Source of the DNA: Galbibacter mesophilus
Lineage (GTDB): Bacteria; Bacteroidota; Bacteroidia; Flavobacteriales; Flavobacteriaceae
Length of the DNA stretch: 64,000 nt
Assembly (NCBI RefSeq): GCF_023721415.1
Contig: NZ_JAMQVC010000001.1
Span: forward strand, 1-64,000
Direction of reading: 5' to 3'
The notes under the pieces were generated by a model. It made no database searches, was not told where the DNA came from, and worked only from the letters and a program-made list of their open reading frames with translations. Position numbers and translations under genes: made by a program. How positions within the stretch are numbered: position 1 is the stretch's first letter; the number at the start of each line of letters is the position of its first letter. Of the stretch, positions 63,309 through 64,000 are shown one piece after another.

Positions 63309-63354
63309 AAAAAACCGATATTCTCAAAGCCCTTCAAGGTCTTAGAAAAATCGG
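63309..63354 (-). terminator. Terminator-like hairpin in the queA leader
   Basis: On the reverse strand CCGAT and ATCGG close a stem of about 18 pairs with a few mismatches (63315-63354), followed by six T's (63309-63314). It lies between the queA promoter and the start codon 41 bases further on, so it can act as an attenuator. Confidence 0.6.
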
Positions 63355-63456
63355 CATTTATTTATGGTTATTTCGTTAGATTCAAATCCGTTTATAAAAA
63401 GAAAATCTTAGGGTTACGACCAATTAATTTTCTATAATTATATTTTTTGCGAGCCG

Positions 63457-63488
63457 CAAATATACAATATGCAGATAGGGGTTGTCAA
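63457..63488 (-). promoter_or_regulatory. Promoter of queA
   Basis: On the reverse strand TTG (63486-63488), a 21-base spacer and TATATTTG (63457-63464) match the Bacteroidetes consensus. The first transcribed bases, CGGCTCGC, are GC-rich. Confidence 0.82.
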
Positions 63489-63612
63489 GTAAAACACCAA
63501 TTATTTCTAATTTTCAAGTAATTACTAACCCATTCGTCTTAGTTAAGCAACAAAATCCAGATTTCAAATGTGATGCATTGAAGCTCTAATTCTTCAAATT
63601 AAGCTTTACAAA

Positions 63613-64000
63613 TTAGATTTCTTCCACCTTCATCTCCAGTGTGGCCATATCTTTCCAAAAATCGGGATAGGATTTAGAAACTACTTCAGCATCATTAATT
63701 AGTATTGGTACCTGAAGAGCCAATGGTGCAAACGCCATCGCCATACGGTGATCGTTGTACGTATCAATGGCAATATTCTCTTTAATCTCTTCGGAAGGTT
63801 TTAAAAACAACTCTTTGTCCGTTACCGAAATATTAGCACCCAACTTGCCGAGTTCCGTTTTTAAAGCTTCCAAACGATCGGTCTCTTTAATTTTTAACGT
63901 ATGTAGCCCGGTAAGCTCGCACCCCAAACCTAAACCGAAACAAGTTACCGCAATAGTTTGGGCGATATCGGGAGCGTTTGCCAAATCAACTTTAATAAAA
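63613..64000 (-). CDS. aroA: 3-phosphoshikimate 1-carboxyvinyltransferase, C-terminal part
   Basis: The last ~129 codons of EPSP synthase of the shikimate pathway. The frame is open to the end of the window (FIKVDLANAPDIAQT), so the N-terminal part lies beyond it; the internal TTG at 63984 is a leucine codon, not a start. Recognisable blocks are NAPDIAQTIAV, LKIKETDRLEALKTELGKLG (the Lys-Glu-x-Asp-Arg substrate motif) and YNDHRMAMAFAPLAL with the active-site region. It ends 345 bp before the queA start and is transcribed in the same direction. Confidence 0.94.
   Translation of the reverse strand, partial: FIKVDLANAPDIAQTIAVTCFGLGLGCELTGLHTLKIKETDRLEALKTELGKLGANISVTDKELFLKPSEEIKENIAIDTYNDHRMAMAFAPLALQVPILINDAEVVSKSYPDFWKDMATLEMKVEEI

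Larger units (their letters stand above)
63269..63612 (-). other. queA leader and aroA-queA intergenic region
   Basis: No gene is supported. It holds the queA promoter (63457-63488), a long leader and a terminator-like hairpin at 63309-63354. From about 63490 to 63612, just past the aroA stop, I see nothing clear. Confidence 0.6.

Noticed and set aside
63355-63450. preQ1 riboswitch in the queA leader
   Set aside because: The short C-rich and A-rich consensus of preQ1 classes is not visible; only the terminator-like hairpin is supported.
63613-63984. aroA start at the TTG codon 63984
   Set aside because: The frame stays open to the window edge and the residues before it (FIKVD) fit EPSP synthase, so the codon is an internal leucine.

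Overview
The window is chromosomal DNA from a member of the Bacteroidetes, most likely the family Flavobacteriaceae. Support comes from the AT-rich composition, promoters of the TTG / TAnnTTTG type, type IX secretion genes (PorP/SprF family, gliding-type C-terminal sorting domain, PorE-like OmpA protein), a SusC/SusD pair, DUF4294 and DUF6503 proteins, and tRNA genes without an encoded CCA. No phage, plasmid or insertion sequence was recognised.

Layout. 1-867: the 5' end of a leftward 16S rRNA gene with a boxA-like element and three tandem promoters. 868-7094: DUF4294 protein, divergent from M42 peptidase and Nudix hydrolase, then a tight cNMP/CBS/DUF294 protein - exonuclease - topoisomerase IB set. 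7289-8932: an orphan membrane protein and 1 kb without genes that holds paired hairpins, a terminator and a Crp/Fnr-type palindrome; a small-RNA unit is plausible here. 8933-20343: a leftward surface-protein locus made of an FNR-like regulator with four suitably spaced cysteines, a 2001-residue repeat protein, a small type IX cargo, a PorP/SprF protein and a PorE-like OmpA protein. 20764-30664: a membrane-stress operon (YbjN/CesT-like protein, PspA, YqiJ-like OB-fold protein, flotillin, 1624-residue DUF3686 AAA ATPase), divergent from an XRE regulator with a degenerate S24 domain. 30805-35311: initiator tRNA, NhaC-type antiporter, Era, O-antigen-ligase-like protein. 35457-49027: an N-acetylglucosamine/chitooligosaccharide utilisation locus (MFS sugar transporter, LytTR two-component system, SusC, SusD, NagB fused to a PIG-L deacetylase, BadF-type kinase, GH20 hexosaminidase). 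49119-53063: DUF6503 lipoprotein and a TolC-HlyD-DUF3302 operon without a pump gene. 53618-64000: alpha/beta hydrolase, PurB, two fasciclin proteins, MnmA, nitronate monooxygenase-like protein, QueA and the C-terminal part of AroA.

How they work together. The strongest candidate for an undescribed system is the 8-20 kb locus. The regulator gene lies directly upstream of the giant repeat gene, whose promoter carries a CATGA-N6-TCATG palindrome at a spacing typical of class II Crp/Fnr activation. The only other such palindrome I noticed, at 8450-8473, sits at exactly the same distance from a TAnnTTT(A) box and would drive a roughly 300-nt transcript with no useful reading frame, ending at a good terminator. 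This suggests an oxygen- or redox-controlled surface-adhesin regulon that includes a small RNA. The second candidate is the PspA-flotillin-AAA operon with its divergent XRE regulator and repeated TTAGCAA sites. The sugar locus has no separate NagA gene; the deacetylase domain fused to NagB may fill that role.
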